Assembly: GCF_000429945.1 (NCBI RefSeq)
Contig: NZ_AUCV01000001.1
Location: 1-64,000, forward strand
Source: Desulfogranum japonicum DSM 18378
GTDB taxonomy: Bacteria > Desulfobacterota > Desulfobulbia > Desulfobulbales > Desulfobulbaceae
Length of the DNA stretch: 64,000 bases
Direction of reading: 5' to 3'
Shown here: piece after piece, positions 53,998-63,026 of the stretch
How the letters are laid out: every line of letters begins with the position of its first letter
Position numbering within the stretch: position 1 is the first letter of the stretch
The notes under the pieces: generated by a model
The model's input: the letters and a program-made list of their open reading frames with translations, nothing else
What the model was told of the DNA's origin: nothing
Databases searched by the model: none
Made by a program: the position numbers and the translations under genes

Positions 53998-54028
53998 GCC
54001 GGATCCTTCCGTACAGGAAAGATCCGGC
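53998..54028 (+). terminator. Strong hairpin between pstS and pstB
   Basis: A 13-base stem with a single mismatch, GCCGGATCCTTCC (53998-54010) and GGAAAGATCCGGC (54016-54028), has a 5-base loop. No T-run follows, so partial termination or protection of the pstS mRNA is more likely than full termination. pstB starts 23 bases later. Confidence 0.6.
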
Positions 54029-54051
54029 GATGCATATGGCAAGGTTTGAAA

Positions 54052-54936
54052 ATGGCGATGGATACGGTAATTGATATGGCAGATACCTTTGGAGTTGGCA
54101 AACAGGTACATGAGCAGGAAGTGACAAAGGCTCTCTCCCGTGAGGATGATAGTCAGACCGTTGGCGCTCCGTTTGTCGATGCCCCCCGTATGGTTTGCCG
54201 CGATGTCAATGTATACTATGGTGAGAAACAGGCCATCAGCAACGTCTCTCTGGATGTGGCTGAACATGAAGTCCTTGCCATGATTGGGCCATCAGGTTGC
54301 GGCAAATCCACTTTTCTTCGCTGTTTGAACAGAATGAATGATACTGTAGATATCTGCCGGGTAACCGGAGAAATTCTGCTGGATGGACGAAATATATACG
54401 ATAAAAGTGTAGATGTCGTGCCGTTGCGAGCACAGGTCGGCATGGTGTTTCAAAAACCTAATCCTTTTCCCAAGTCAATTTTTGAAAATGTTGCCTATGG
54501 ACCTAAAATCCACGGACTGACCAACAGCAGGTTTGAGCTGCAGGATATTGTGGAAGATTCTTTGAAAAAAGCGGGTTTATGGGATGAGGTCAGTGACCGC
54601 CTGGATCAGCCGGGGACAGGACTGTCAGGAGGGCAGCAGCAACGTCTGTGCATCGCACGGGCAGTGGCTGTCCGGCCTGAGGTGATTCTTATGGATGAGC
54701 CCTGTTCTGCGCTGGATCCCATTGCCACTGCAACAGTTGAGGATTTGATAACTGAACTACGGGAACATTACACAATTGTGATTGTAACTCACAATATGCA
54801 ACAGGCTGCACGCATTTCCCAGCGCACAGCGTATTTTCATTTGGGAAGGTTAATAGAAGTGAACCCGACTGACCAGGTTTTCACCAATCCAAGGCATCGG
54901 TTGACGGAAGATTATATTACCGGGCGTTTCGGTTGA
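54052..54936 (+). CDS. pstB: Phosphate ABC transporter ATPase PstB
   Basis: A 294-residue ATPase. About 40 non-conserved residues precede the ABC domain with Walker [11 protein letters not shown]-loop [20 protein letters not shown], signature LSGGQQQR and Walker [14 protein letters not shown]; the phosphate-specific pattern [12 protein letters not shown] is clear. The C-terminus has [18 protein letters not shown], typical of PstB. It ends the pst operon, which here lacks phoU. Confidence 0.96.
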   Translation: MAMDTVIDMADTFGVGKQVHEQEVTKALSREDDSQTVGAPFVDAPRMVCRDVNVYYGEKQAISNVSLDVAEHEVLAMIGPSGCGKSTFLRCLNRMNDTVDICRVTGEILLDGRNIYDKSVDVVPLRAQVGMVFQKPNPFPKSIFENVAYGPKIHGLTNSRFELQDIVEDSLKKAGLWDEVSDRLDQPGTGLSGGQQQRLCIARAVAVRPEVILMDEPCSALDPIATATVEDLITELREHYTIVIVTHNMQQAARISQRTAYFHLGRLIEVNPTDQVFTNPRHRLTEDYITGRFG

Positions 54937-55036
54937 ATATGCCTATTTTTAAGGTGTTGCGCGCTCTGTGAGCGGCATGAGCGGCAAGGATGGGTGCAAG
55001 GCATTTCCCGGATGTGCTGTCGTCTCTCAGCCAGTG

Positions 55037-55071
55037 AAGGACCGGTAATACCTCGTGTGTCACCGGTCCTT
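55037..55071. terminator. Terminator after pstB and after the 62-aa gene
   Basis: A perfect 10-base GC-rich stem (AAGGACCGGT at 55037-55046 and its complement at 55062-55071) is followed by TGTTCTT on the plus strand. It lies between pstB and the convergent small gene and can act for both. Confidence 0.75.
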
Positions 55072-55076
55072 TGTTC

Positions 55077-55265
55077 TTATGCATAGGTGTCAATTCGCTG
55101 GGTCCCCACACCGGTTACCCTCTCTGTCTCAGGACGCTCCGGGCTTTTCCCCTGCTCACGTGACATATCAGCTTTTTCCTCGGTTCTCTGGAGGTTTTGC
55201 TGGCTGTCTTCAGCTCTATTCATGATAATTTCACGTCCTGCTGACGTTGCACTGTTTATTTCCAT
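55077..55265 (-). CDS. Small polar protein (62 aa)
   Basis: The function is unknown. A near-perfect GGAGGT site six bases before the ATG and a terminator just past the stop make this a credible gene. The protein is highly polar, rich in Glu, Arg and Gln, probably helical in its middle (EDSQQNLQRTEEKADMSREQ), and ends VTGVGTQRIDTYA. Short proteins with a MEINS-type start and a G-x-x-I-[DN]-x-x-A type end are found in many proteobacteria with no assigned function; that comparison is from memory. No Cys, signal peptide or membrane segment. Confidence 0.6.
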   Translation of the reverse strand: MEINSATSAGREIIMNRAEDSQQNLQRTEEKADMSREQGKSPERPETERVTGVGTQRIDTYA

Positions 55266-55447
55266 CAGGTACCTCCATGTATCCTTCTTGCTCCATACCC
55301 GAATCCGTGACTACCCGGTGCGCGAATGTTGGTAAGTATTTCTTCTTACCCCTAATTTTTGCATGAGGTGCAGCCTCAGAACTTTCGAACCGCCCCAATG
55401 GACGTTCAGGTATATATATAGAATATCGCATGAAAGGAGGCTGGTCA
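55266..55447. other. Intergenic region between two small genes
   Basis: Divergent upstream sequence for the 62-aa gene (minus) and the 38-codon ORF (plus). A TATATATATA stretch at 55411-55420 lies about 30 bases before the small ORF. A minus-strand frame crosses this region (55231-55557) but overlaps both small genes and has no ribosome-binding site. Confidence 0.35.
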
Positions 55448-55564
55448 ATGGGTGATTCTGCTTTATGTGTAGCATGCCGATGGCTTGATAATGAAGGAAT
55501 CGTAGTGATTTCTGTTACATGTTCTCCCTTTGTGCAAAAACATATCGCCTGGTGCAAATTGTAA
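55448..55564 (+). CDS. Very small Cys-rich ORF (38 aa)
   Basis: The ORF is supported mainly by an exact AAAGGAGG ribosome-binding site seven bases before the ATG. The 38 residues include four Cys, two in CVAC near the start, and a hydrophobic middle (EGIVVISVTCSPF). An in-frame ATG 18 bases upstream is possible. It could be a metal-binding micropeptide or a leader peptide, but nothing downstream on this strand is close enough to be attenuated by it. No relative is recognised. Confidence 0.4.
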   Translation: MGDSALCVACRWLDNEGIVVISVTCSPFVQKHIAWCKL

Positions 55565-55642
55565 AAAAATATTTACCCCAGGCAGGTTGTCAGCCGGAAT
55601 TTTTCATGTGTCAATTCTAATGTATCTTTACGCTGCCCCTTA

Positions 55643-56473
55643 TCAAAAAGCAGTGACTTTCCGAATACCCACTGTGTCTCGCTGTACAGTGCGATGATAC
55701 TTGACAGCCGGTTTGCCAAACAGCATGACATATCCGAGCATGTGGTCATCGGGTATACCCAGTTTTGCAGGGGTTTCCGGAAGAATTGAAGTAAAAGCCC
55801 ACTTGGCAAGGCCGTCCCACAGCGTTCCAACGCCCATTGAGGCCGCCATAATTTCAAAATACGTCAGGGCTATGTAACAGTCCGCCTCAGGAGAAGGACC
55901 GTTTTTTGGGGAAGAAATAATCAACATGTGCGGGGCCTTACGGAAGAGAATGTCATTGCCACTGTCCCATGCCCGGATAATACCTGCGAAAAATTCCAAC
56001 CCCTGGGGGAGTTGTTCTGCTTCCGCCTGTTTACGAATTCCTGCAATGGTCTGCTGTCTGATCTGTTCCATCACAGCCTGATCCTCGACCAGAGTAAACA
56101 GAAACTGGCGGTTATTGACTCCTGTGGGGGCATTGCCTGCCACTGTCAGGAGTTTTTGTATTGTTGCCTGTGACAGTGGACGGGAAGAGTACCTGCGAAC
56201 CGATCGTCTGCCCCGAAGCAAGGTTTCAACCTGCATGGGTGTTGGCAGGTTGTTGTGAAGATCTATGGAATCGTCAGGGGATATACCAAAGACAGATAAC
56301 GCACCAGTAGGACAGATGGCAAGGCAGTGCTGGCACCTGATACATTGATCAGCCTTCTCCTCATCCACACAGGGTTGTTCATTCATCATCTGTAATATGG
56401 CATAGGGACAGTCGTCAACACACATGCCACACCCTGTACAACGATCTTGGTCGATTTGCAGTTGTAAATCCAT
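55643..56473 (-). CDS. Ferredoxin-nitroreductase fusion protein
   Basis: A 276-residue cytoplasmic flavoprotein. The N-terminus is a 2[4Fe-4S] ferredoxin with CTGCGMCVDDCP and CIRCQHCLAICP. The rest is a nitroreductase domain that should bind FMN (RGRRSVRRYSSRPL, NAPTGVNNRQF, and a late segment with MLGYVMLFGKP). Such fusions are frequent in strict anaerobes and reduce unknown acceptors with ferredoxin electrons. An AGGAG site precedes the start. It has no operon partner. Confidence 0.92.
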   Translation of the reverse strand: MDLQLQIDQDRCTGCGMCVDDCPYAILQMMNEQPCVDEEKADQCIRCQHCLAICPTGALSVFGISPDDSIDLHNNLPTPMQVETLLRGRRSVRRYSSRPLSQATIQKLLTVAGNAPTGVNNRQFLFTLVEDQAVMEQIRQQTIAGIRKQAEAEQLPQGLEFFAGIIRAWDSGNDILFRKAPHMLIISSPKNGPSPEADCYIALTYFEIMAASMGVGTLWDGLAKWAFTSILPETPAKLGIPDDHMLGYVMLFGKPAVKYHRTVQRDTVGIRKVTAF

Positions 56474-56562
56474 GGCAACTCCTGAAAAAAATGAATAATA
56501 AAATAGCGTTGAAATACAAGTTACTCTATAGTACTACGTATCATATAACGGCATGACACCCA

Positions 56563-57105
56563 ATGAATATTGATTTGACCATTCAAGAGCTCAAAGAATT
56601 CGATGGAGGAGTCGTGGACACATCCAGTCTTATTTATCTGCAAAGATTGTTCTTGTTAGCGCTCACAGCTTCTCGAACGAAGTTGTATGTCCTCCCGCAG
56701 GTATGTAAAGAGTTTTTCCTTCCACTTCCTGTAGCAGTACGTAGATTGGACGTTGTCGCTGCAGATACTGACAATGCTGTTCTAATCGCAGCACAAACTC
56801 ATGGTCTGGCTGTTATCTCAGAAGATAAGTATATTCTACGTCAGGCTAAAAAAACGCACATACCCCATTTCAACACATTGATGCTGGTGTTGTTTCTACG
56901 CTTCAAGAATGCCATAAACGAACAACAATACCTTGAATCTGTCGAAAAGCTTCGAGAATTTGCACATTATGGTGCTCCTGTATTCGCTTTTGCCGAATCC
57001 GTCTTTACAACAATGAAATCACATGGTGAACTCTCCGCCTGTTTTACAGGTATTGTGGAGAAATCGGAACACCACTTGCATGGCAGTATAGAGAGAAGAA
57101 AATAA
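56563..57105 (+). CDS. Orphan PIN-domain protein
   Basis: A 180-residue protein with the four acidic positions of a PIN-type nuclease: Asp 19 in VVDTSSLIYL, Glu 50 in QVCKEFF, Asp 70 in ADTDNAVLIAAQTHGL, and Asp 88 in VISEDKYILRQAKK. An additional 70-residue helical tail follows the PIN fold. PIN proteins are usually RNases, often toxins, but no antitoxin-like gene adjoins this one on either side. A housekeeping or solitary role is possible. No good ribosome-binding site is visible before the ATG. Confidence 0.72.
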   Translation: MNIDLTIQELKEFDGGVVDTSSLIYLQRLFLLALTASRTKLYVLPQVCKEFFLPLPVAVRRLDVVAADTDNAVLIAAQTHGLAVISEDKYILRQAKKTHIPHFNTLMLVLFLRFKNAINEQQYLESVEKLREFAHYGAPVFAFAESVFTTMKSHGELSACFTGIVEKSEHHLHGSIERRK

Positions 57106-57267
57106 CTATCTTTTACCTGGAATGCCGAATATAACGGTATTTCCGCTAAAAAGCCTGTTGCAACAGTATATATTTGTTTTTGTAAGCTATCTGTTTTGTA
57201 TTTTTAATGTGTCACGTGGTGGTTTTGTATAACAGATACGACATGTTCATATAAGAGGTGTTATCAG

Positions 57268-58284
57268 ATGGAAAAGCCTATATCGCAAAGAGTCCGCTAT
57301 ACCAGACGTACTTTTTTACAGATTGCTGCAGTGGCAGGGACTGCCGGTGCAGTATGCGGCTGGACATTTATACCGCATGACGCCAGGGCGCATGTTGTCA
57401 GAGAAGTCAGAACATTAATGGGAACGCAAATCAGCCTGATAGTCTGCGGACCTGACCGGGATGCCTGTTATAATGGCATTGAAAAGACGCTTGATCGCAT
57501 GGAGCAGATAGAGGGCTTTCTTAGCCGGTTCATGGATGGCAGCGATTTATCACGGTTAAATAGTTCTGGAGTTATTGACCATCCTGGCATGGACCTGCGA
57601 GAAGTACTCTCCCTGGCGGCGGATATTTCAGGGCTTACCGAAGGTGCTTTTGACGTAACCGTACTCCCACTTTTGCAATTGTACCAGAGTAAACAGCCCG
57701 TGAATACTTCAGCTTTTCAGAAAGCCCTTGAGCTGGTGGGATACCACCGGGTGGTAAGTTCGTCAGAACAGATACGTTTTTCCAAACCTGGAATGGGGAT
57801 AACTCTGGATGGCATTGGCAAGGGGTATATTGTTGATCAGGGCGTTGCCACTCTGCAGGCCGCAGGCTTTAGCAACATTTATGTGGAGGCTGGTGGTGAT
57901 CTCATGGTATCTGGGCAAAAACCAGGCAGACGACCATGGCGTATCGGAGTTCGAAACCCAAGGCCTGAACATCCGGGAAAAATGGTGGCCATCGAAACAA
58001 ACCGATCTCTTGCCGTGGCTACTTCAGGGGATTATATGCAGTATTTCAGCAAAGATATGAGGCATCATCATATTCTGGATCCCCGTACGGGTATTTCACC
58101 TCCTGAACTTGCCAGTGCAACAGTTACCGCTCCTTCGGTGGCCAAGGCTGACGCTCTGGCAACAGCTGCCATGGTCATGGGTCCGGAAAGAAGTATGGAT
58201 ATCCTCGCCTCCCTCCCAGATTGCGAGGCCTTGCTGATAGGAAAAGATCTCCGTCAATATCGTACAACTGGTTTCCAGGCATGA
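57268..58284 (+). CDS. apbE: FAD:protein FMN transferase
   Basis: ApbE attaches FMN covalently to Thr residues of NqrB and NqrC. The 338-residue protein starts with a Tat-type leader (RRTFLQ followed by a hydrophobic stretch), so it is exported folded. Family signatures are LMGTQISL, FMDGSDLSRLN, LDGIGKGYIVD, VEAGGDLMVSG and ATSGDYMQYF. A one-base gap to nqrA and the whole operon context give its targets directly. A GAGG site precedes the start. Confidence 0.95.
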   Translation: MEKPISQRVRYTRRTFLQIAAVAGTAGAVCGWTFIPHDARAHVVREVRTLMGTQISLIVCGPDRDACYNGIEKTLDRMEQIEGFLSRFMDGSDLSRLNSSGVIDHPGMDLREVLSLAADISGLTEGAFDVTVLPLLQLYQSKQPVNTSAFQKALELVGYHRVVSSSEQIRFSKPGMGITLDGIGKGYIVDQGVATLQAAGFSNIYVEAGGDLMVSGQKPGRRPWRIGVRNPRPEHPGKMVAIETNRSLAVATSGDYMQYFSKDMRHHHILDPRTGISPPELASATVTAPSVAKADALATAAMVMGPERSMDILASLPDCEALLIGKDLRQYRTTGFQA

Positions 58285-58285
58285 T

Positions 58286-59641
58286 ATGAATACCATTACC
58301 ATCACAAAAGGCGTGGATTTGCCCCTGGAGGGGGCTCCCCGTCAGGAAATTCGCGAAGGGAACCGGATTGCTCATGTTGCCCTGGTAGGGGATGATTTTA
58401 TTGACCTGAAGCCTTCTATGCTTGTGCGGGAAGGTGATCGGGTACAACTTGGGCAACCCGTTTTTACAGATAAGAAAAATCCTGGTTTTTCGTTTACAGC
58501 CCCAGGGTGTGGGGTTGTGCAATCCATTCATCGTGGTGCCAAACGTAAGTTTGAAAGCCTGGTTATTGAATTGGATGGTGAGGATGCCGTATCTTTCAGC
58601 CATCTTACCGAAAAACAACCTGCAGGGATGAGTCCTGAAGAAATTCGTCAGGCATTGTTTGATTCAGGTCTGTGGACCGCTTTCAGAACCAGGCCGTATG
58701 GAAAGATACCTGCTTGTACAGCCACACCGTCGTCGGTTTTTGTAAATAGTATGGACAGCCAGCCATTGGGCGTAGATCCGGCAGTGGTTGTATCCGGGCA
58801 TGAAGAAGAGTTCCGTCTAGGATTAGAGGTACTTGTGGCGATGCTTGGGGTGCCGGTACATATCTGCAGTTCGGAAAAGACTTCCGCGGCTGTTACCGAG
58901 ACGGAGCTGATAAGCTGTTGGCAGTTCAGCGGACCACACCCTGCCGGTCTCCCTTCAACCCATATTCATTACATTGATCCTGTTCATGAGGGAAAAGAGG
59001 TTTGGCTTTTGGATTATCACGATGTCATATCCTTGGGGCATCTGTTTTTGAAGGGGGAGATTCGTACTGAAATAATCGTTGCTCTGGGAGGTGAGAACTT
59101 CAGCAATCCATCTCTGGTGAGAACCTTTCAGGGTGCCTGTCTGCAGGAGTTATGCATGGACGAGCTTGTGGACAAACAGGGACAACGCCTTCTGTCCGGT
59201 TCTGTCCTGGACGGTCGGCCAGACAGTGTGTACACCGGCTACCTGGGGAGGTATCATCGTCAGGTCTCTGTGGTGAAAGAAGGCAGCGGAAGGTCACTCT
59301 TTGGCTGGATGGCACCTGGAACAAAGAGATTTTCCGTCACACGGCTGTTTGCTTCAGCCTTTTCCCGACAGGCAAAGATGTTGCCTTTTATCACGGCGGT
59401 CTGGGGAGGGGACAGGGCGATTTATCCCCTGGATGTATATGACCGGGTCATGCCTCTGGATATCATGGCATTACCCTTGCTGAAGAGTCTCGCTATTCGG
59501 GATACCGAAAAATCTGCAGCATTGGGATGCCTGGAACTTGTTGAAGAGGACCTGGCGCTTTGTTCCTTTGTGTGTCCTGGAAAAAATGAGTTTGGTCCCA
59601 TGCTCAGGGAGGTACTTCGTTCCATTGAGCGTGGAGAATAA
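58286..59641 (+). CDS. nqrA: Na+-NQR subunit A
   Basis: The peripheral, quinone-interacting subunit of the Na+-translocating NADH:quinone oxidoreductase. The 451-residue protein has no membrane segment. It shows a biotin/lipoyl-like N-terminal region (GDRVQLGQPVF, APGCGVVQSIHRGAKR), the segment GLWTAFRTRPYGKIP and, near the end, SLAIRDTEKSAALGCLELVEEDLALCSFVCPGKNEFG (read as adjoining motifs). Gene order and length are standard. Confidence 0.95.
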   Translation: MNTITITKGVDLPLEGAPRQEIREGNRIAHVALVGDDFIDLKPSMLVREGDRVQLGQPVFTDKKNPGFSFTAPGCGVVQSIHRGAKRKFESLVIELDGEDAVSFSHLTEKQPAGMSPEEIRQALFDSGLWTAFRTRPYGKIPACTATPSSVFVNSMDSQPLGVDPAVVVSGHEEEFRLGLEVLVAMLGVPVHICSSEKTSAAVTETELISCWQFSGPHPAGLPSTHIHYIDPVHEGKEVWLLDYHDVISLGHLFLKGEIRTEIIVALGGENFSNPSLVRTFQGACLQELCMDELVDKQGQRLLSGSVLDGRPDSVYTGYLGRYHRQVSVVKEGSGRSLFGWMAPGTKRFSVTRLFASAFSRQAKMLPFITAVWGGDRAIYPLDVYDRVMPLDIMALPLLKSLAIRDTEKSAALGCLELVEEDLALCSFVCPGKNEFGPMLREVLRSIERGE

Positions 59642-59736
59642 CGTGTACTTTGAAGAGCGCTTCACTGGCTAGTGTCTGTCCAGTGTCCTTAGCGTAAGAT
59701 ACCTGTAATACACACGGGTTTGCAAAAGAGTGTCCC
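59642..59736. other. nqrA-nqrB spacer with a repeat end
   Basis: A 95-base gap in an otherwise tight operon. It contains TAGTGTCTGTCCA at 59670-59682, one end of the dispersed repeat family seen at 49.8 kb. The second end is not present, so this is a remnant. Confidence 0.5.
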
Positions 59737-60948
59737 ATGAAAATACTGAGTAATCTGTTAGAAAAATTCGGAAGCAGGTTCACAAAAGGCGGCCCCCTTG
59801 AACGATGGTATCCTTTTTATGAGGCCATTGACTCCTTTCTGTTTCACAGCAGTAGAACGACAAAGACAGCACCGCACATACGGGATGCTGTGGATTATAA
59901 GCGTATAATGATCACCGTGCTCATTGCCTTGATTCCCTGTACGTTTATGGCCCTCTGGAATACAGGCTACCAGGCTAATCTTGGTTTGCAGCAGATGGGC
60001 ATATCCTCACCTGAAGGCTGGCGGGGTGTGATTATGGAATGGGCGGGAGGTTGCGACGCTCAGTCCCTCTTCTCCAACTGCATCCACGGCGCACTGTATT
60101 TTCTGCCAATATATCTGGTAACCCTTGTGGTGGGAAGCATCTGGGAGTCTCTTTTCAACATCATCCGGGGGCATGAATTTTCAGAGGCTTTTCTGGTCAC
60201 GAGCCTGTTGTTTCCCCTGACGCTTCCTCCTACCGTACCTCTATGGCAGGTAGCCCTTGGCATTAGTTTTGGTATCGTCTTTGCCAAGGAGGTGTTTGGC
60301 GGAGTAGGGCGTAACTTTATGAATCCTGCTCTGGTTTCCAGGGCTTTTCTCTTTTTTGCCTATCCTGCCCAGCTGACCGGTGACAAGGTCTGGACAGCCG
60401 TGGACGGATTTACCGGGGCGACACCGATCAGCGCAGCAGCTGGCGGAATTGTTCAGCAGGGGACGGAGAGTGCCGGATATGGTTTCTGGCAGCTCTTTCT
60501 TGGTAATATACCGGGTTCCATGGGAGAGACATCCACCCTGGCCTGTTTGCTCGGAGTCGCCATTCTGCTTGTAGCAGGTATTGCCTCCTGGCGGATCATG
60601 CTTTCCATGTTTCTCGGTGGGATAGTGATGGCCAGTGTCCTCTTTGTGCTACCTTCAGGCTCAAATCCTCTGTTGGAGATTCCTCCTCATTATCATATGG
60701 TTATGGGAGGATTTGCCTTTGGACTCACCTTTATGGCCACTGACCCTGTCTCCGCTTCACAGACACAGGTCGGGCAATGGTTATATGGTGCCTTTATAGG
60801 AATTATGGCCATTCTCATCCGGGTACTTAACCCGGCGTATCCTGAAGGCGTTATGTTGGCTATTTTACTTGGTAATGTGTTGGCCCCACTCCTTGACTAT
60901 TGTGTGATTCAAGCTCATATACAACGAAGGGCGGTACGTCATGGCTGA
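59737..60948 (+). CDS. nqrB: Na+-NQR subunit B
   Basis: A 403-residue membrane subunit that carries covalent FMN and takes part in Na+ transfer. The flavin attachment site is seen in DGFTGATP (Thr 229), a known position in this family. Other signatures are RNFMNPALVSRAFLFF and FGLTFMATDPVSAS. Around ten membrane helices are predicted. It overlaps nqrC by eight bases. Confidence 0.96.
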   Translation: MKILSNLLEKFGSRFTKGGPLERWYPFYEAIDSFLFHSSRTTKTAPHIRDAVDYKRIMITVLIALIPCTFMALWNTGYQANLGLQQMGISSPEGWRGVIMEWAGGCDAQSLFSNCIHGALYFLPIYLVTLVVGSIWESLFNIIRGHEFSEAFLVTSLLFPLTLPPTVPLWQVALGISFGIVFAKEVFGGVGRNFMNPALVSRAFLFFAYPAQLTGDKVWTAVDGFTGATPISAAAGGIVQQGTESAGYGFWQLFLGNIPGSMGETSTLACLLGVAILLVAGIASWRIMLSMFLGGIVMASVLFVLPSGSNPLLEIPPHYHMVMGGFAFGLTFMATDPVSASQTQVGQWLYGAFIGIMAILIRVLNPAYPEGVMLAILLGNVLAPLLDYCVIQAHIQRRAVRHG

Positions 60949-61726
60949 AGAACATCCTTTAAAACCCTTTTACTCCGTGCTTGTCTTGGCTTTTTTCTGT
61001 TCATTGCTGGTCAGCGGTGCTGCGGTGGGTTTAAGGCCTTTTCAAGAGGCAAACAAGCAGTTGGATCAGCGAAAAAATATTTTGCGGGCAGCTGGGATTT
61101 ATTCAGCTGAAATTCCTGTGGATAAACAGTTTGAGAAGGTGGAAACCAGGATTGTTGACCTGGTTAGTGGTGAGTTTGTCAGTGAACAGGTGCTTGCTCC
61201 CGGTGAGTATAATCAGAGAAAAGCTGCCTTTACAGAAGAATATGGTCGTCAATTATCCCCCGGAACAGACAAGGCTGGGCTGTCCAGGATTGAAAAATAT
61301 TCTCTGGTATATCTGATTAAGGATGGGCAGAACATACAGCAGGTGGTCTTGCCGGTACGCGGAAAAGGGCTCTGGTCAACCATGTTTGCCTATGTGGCCC
61401 TGGATGCTGATCTCAATACCATACAGGGTATCAGCTTTTATGAACATGGAGAAACGCCGGGGCTTGGCGGTGAAATTGAAAATCCAAAATGGCAGGCTAG
61501 CTGGTCTGGAAAGAAAGTCTATGATAAAAGCGATACCGTTCGTTTCAGCGTGCTCAAGGGTGAATCAACGGCTACAGGGGAAGAAGCTGCATTTGAGGTG
61601 GATGGTCTGTCAGGTGCAACCATGACATCGATGGGAGTAAACGACCTCATGCACTTCTGGTTTGGAGAACATGGTTTCAAGCCGTTTATTGACAGAATTC
61701 AGGCACAGGGAGGTTTTAATGGCTGA
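60941..61726 (+). CDS. nqrC: Na+-NQR subunit C
   Basis: A 261-residue subunit with one N-terminal membrane helix and a periplasmic domain that holds the second covalent FMN at Thr 227 in SGATMTS. The segments [13 protein letters not shown] and [11 protein letters not shown] are characteristic. Overlaps with nqrB and nqrD indicate translational coupling. ApbE, encoded in the same operon, would modify this Thr after export. Confidence 0.96.
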   Translation: MAEEHPLKPFYSVLVLAFFCSLLVSGAAVGLRPFQEANKQLDQRKNILRAAGIYSAEIPVDKQFEKVETRIVDLVSGEFVSEQVLAPGEYNQRKAAFTEEYGRQLSPGTDKAGLSRIEKYSLVYLIKDGQNIQQVVLPVRGKGLWSTMFAYVALDADLNTIQGISFYEHGETPGLGGEIENPKWQASWSGKKVYDKSDTVRFSVLKGESTATGEEAAFEVDGLSGATMTSMGVNDLMHFWFGEHGFKPFIDRIQAQGGFNG

Positions 61727-62342
61727 TAGAAAACGAGATCTTCTGCTTCGCTCCATTATTGAGCGCAATCCCATTGCACTGCTGGTCTTGGGAATATGTT
61801 CGGCGCTGGCCGTTACATCACAAATGGCGACAGCTCTGGTCATGTCTATCTGTGTTACCCTGGTTGTTGCCTGCTCAAGCTGTATCATCTCAATTGTCCG
61901 GCATCAAATTCCAAACTCTGTGCGCATTGGCCTGCAAATTACTGTTATCGCTACTTTGGTTATCCTGGTTGACCAGGTACTCAAAGCATTTTTCTATGAC
62001 CTCTCCAAGCAGCTCTCAATTTTTGTAGGCCTGATTATCACCAACTGCATTGTTATGGGACGTGCAGAAGGCTTTGCCATGTCCAATCCTCCAATGAGCA
62101 GTTTCCTGGACGGCATAGGTAATGGATTGGGGTACAGCTTTGTACTGATGAGCGTTGCCTTTGTACGAGAACTGTTTGGGTCCGGTACGCTGTTCGGCTA
62201 TGAGGTGTTGCCGTTGGTTTCAAACGGGGGCTGGTACATTCGTAATGGACTGTTTATTTTACCTGTAAGCGCGTTTTTTCTGATCGCAATACTTATCTGG
62301 ATACTACGGACAATAGATCCCGTTCAGGTGGAGAAAGACTGA
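61719..62342 (+). CDS. nqrD: Na+-NQR subunit D
   Basis: A 207-residue membrane subunit with six predicted helices. The start at 61719 has a GGAGG site and overlaps the end of nqrC. Family motifs include [19 protein letters not shown] and, in the third-helix region, [19 protein letters not shown], where the conserved Cys helps bind an intramembrane Fe centre together with NqrE. Upstream in-frame codons add 19 residues inside nqrC and are less likely. Confidence 0.95.
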   Translation: MADRKRDLLLRSIIERNPIALLVLGICSALAVTSQMATALVMSICVTLVVACSSCIISIVRHQIPNSVRIGLQITVIATLVILVDQVLKAFFYDLSKQLSIFVGLIITNCIVMGRAEGFAMSNPPMSSFLDGIGNGLGYSFVLMSVAFVRELFGSGTLFGYEVLPLVSNGGWYIRNGLFILPVSAFFLIAILIWILRTIDPVQVEKD

Positions 62343-62944
62343 TGGCGCACTACTTTGAGATAATTATCCGTTCTTTGTTTATTGAAAATCTGCCTCTGAG
62401 CTTTTTTCTGGGAATGTGCACCTTTCTGGCCATTTCTAAAAAGGTGAAATCAGCTGTGGGACTTGGCAGTGCAGTAATGTTTCTCATGGTCATTACTGTT
62501 CCGGTAAATAACCTGCTGCTCAATACAGTGCTTAAACAGGGTGCTCTGGCGTGGGCTGGGCAACCGGATCTTGATTTGGCTTTCCTCGGGTTATTGACAT
62601 ATATCGGTATAATAGCAGCTATCGTACAGATTTTGGAAATGGTCCTGGACAGATTTATTCCCGCCTTGCACGCAACATTGGGAATTTTTTTGCCATTGCT
62701 GACAGTGAACTGTGCAATCCTTGGCGGAACCTTATTTATGGTGGAACGTGATTATACGTTTGCTGAAAGTGTAGCCTATGGCTTTGGAGCCGGAGGAGGC
62801 TTTTTTCTGGCGGTTGTATTATTGGCAGGGGTGCGGGAAAAGCTGGAGTATGCTGATCCGCCTGCAGCGTTGAGAGGCCTTGGCACAACCTTTATCTGTG
62901 CAGGGCTTATTGCATTGGCATTTATGGGGTTGGCGGGCTTTTAA
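62342..62944 (+). CDS. nqrE: Na+-NQR subunit E
   Basis: A 200-residue membrane subunit, paralogous and inverted in topology to Nqr[16 protein letters not shown] and [14 protein letters not shown] carry the Cys residues that with NqrD coordinate the membrane Fe centre. The start shares one base with the nqrD stop. It is followed after 82 bases by nqrF. Confidence 0.96.
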   Translation: MAHYFEIIIRSLFIENLPLSFFLGMCTFLAISKKVKSAVGLGSAVMFLMVITVPVNNLLLNTVLKQGALAWAGQPDLDLAFLGLLTYIGIIAAIVQILEMVLDRFIPALHATLGIFLPLLTVNCAILGGTLFMVERDYTFAESVAYGFGAGGGFFLAVVLLAGVREKLEYADPPAALRGLGTTFICAGLIALAFMGLAGF

Positions 62945-63026
62945 TCCGGGCTAATAGACTGTATGCAAGCATACGGATACAGAACAGCTCTGTTGCTCTT
63001 TCCTGATTGGACCGGGAGAATGTGTT

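Noticed and set aside
55231-55557. 108-residue minus-strand frame
   Set aside because: It overlaps both small genes, has no ribosome-binding site, and the plus-strand 38-codon ORF and minus-strand 62-codon gene have much better start signals.
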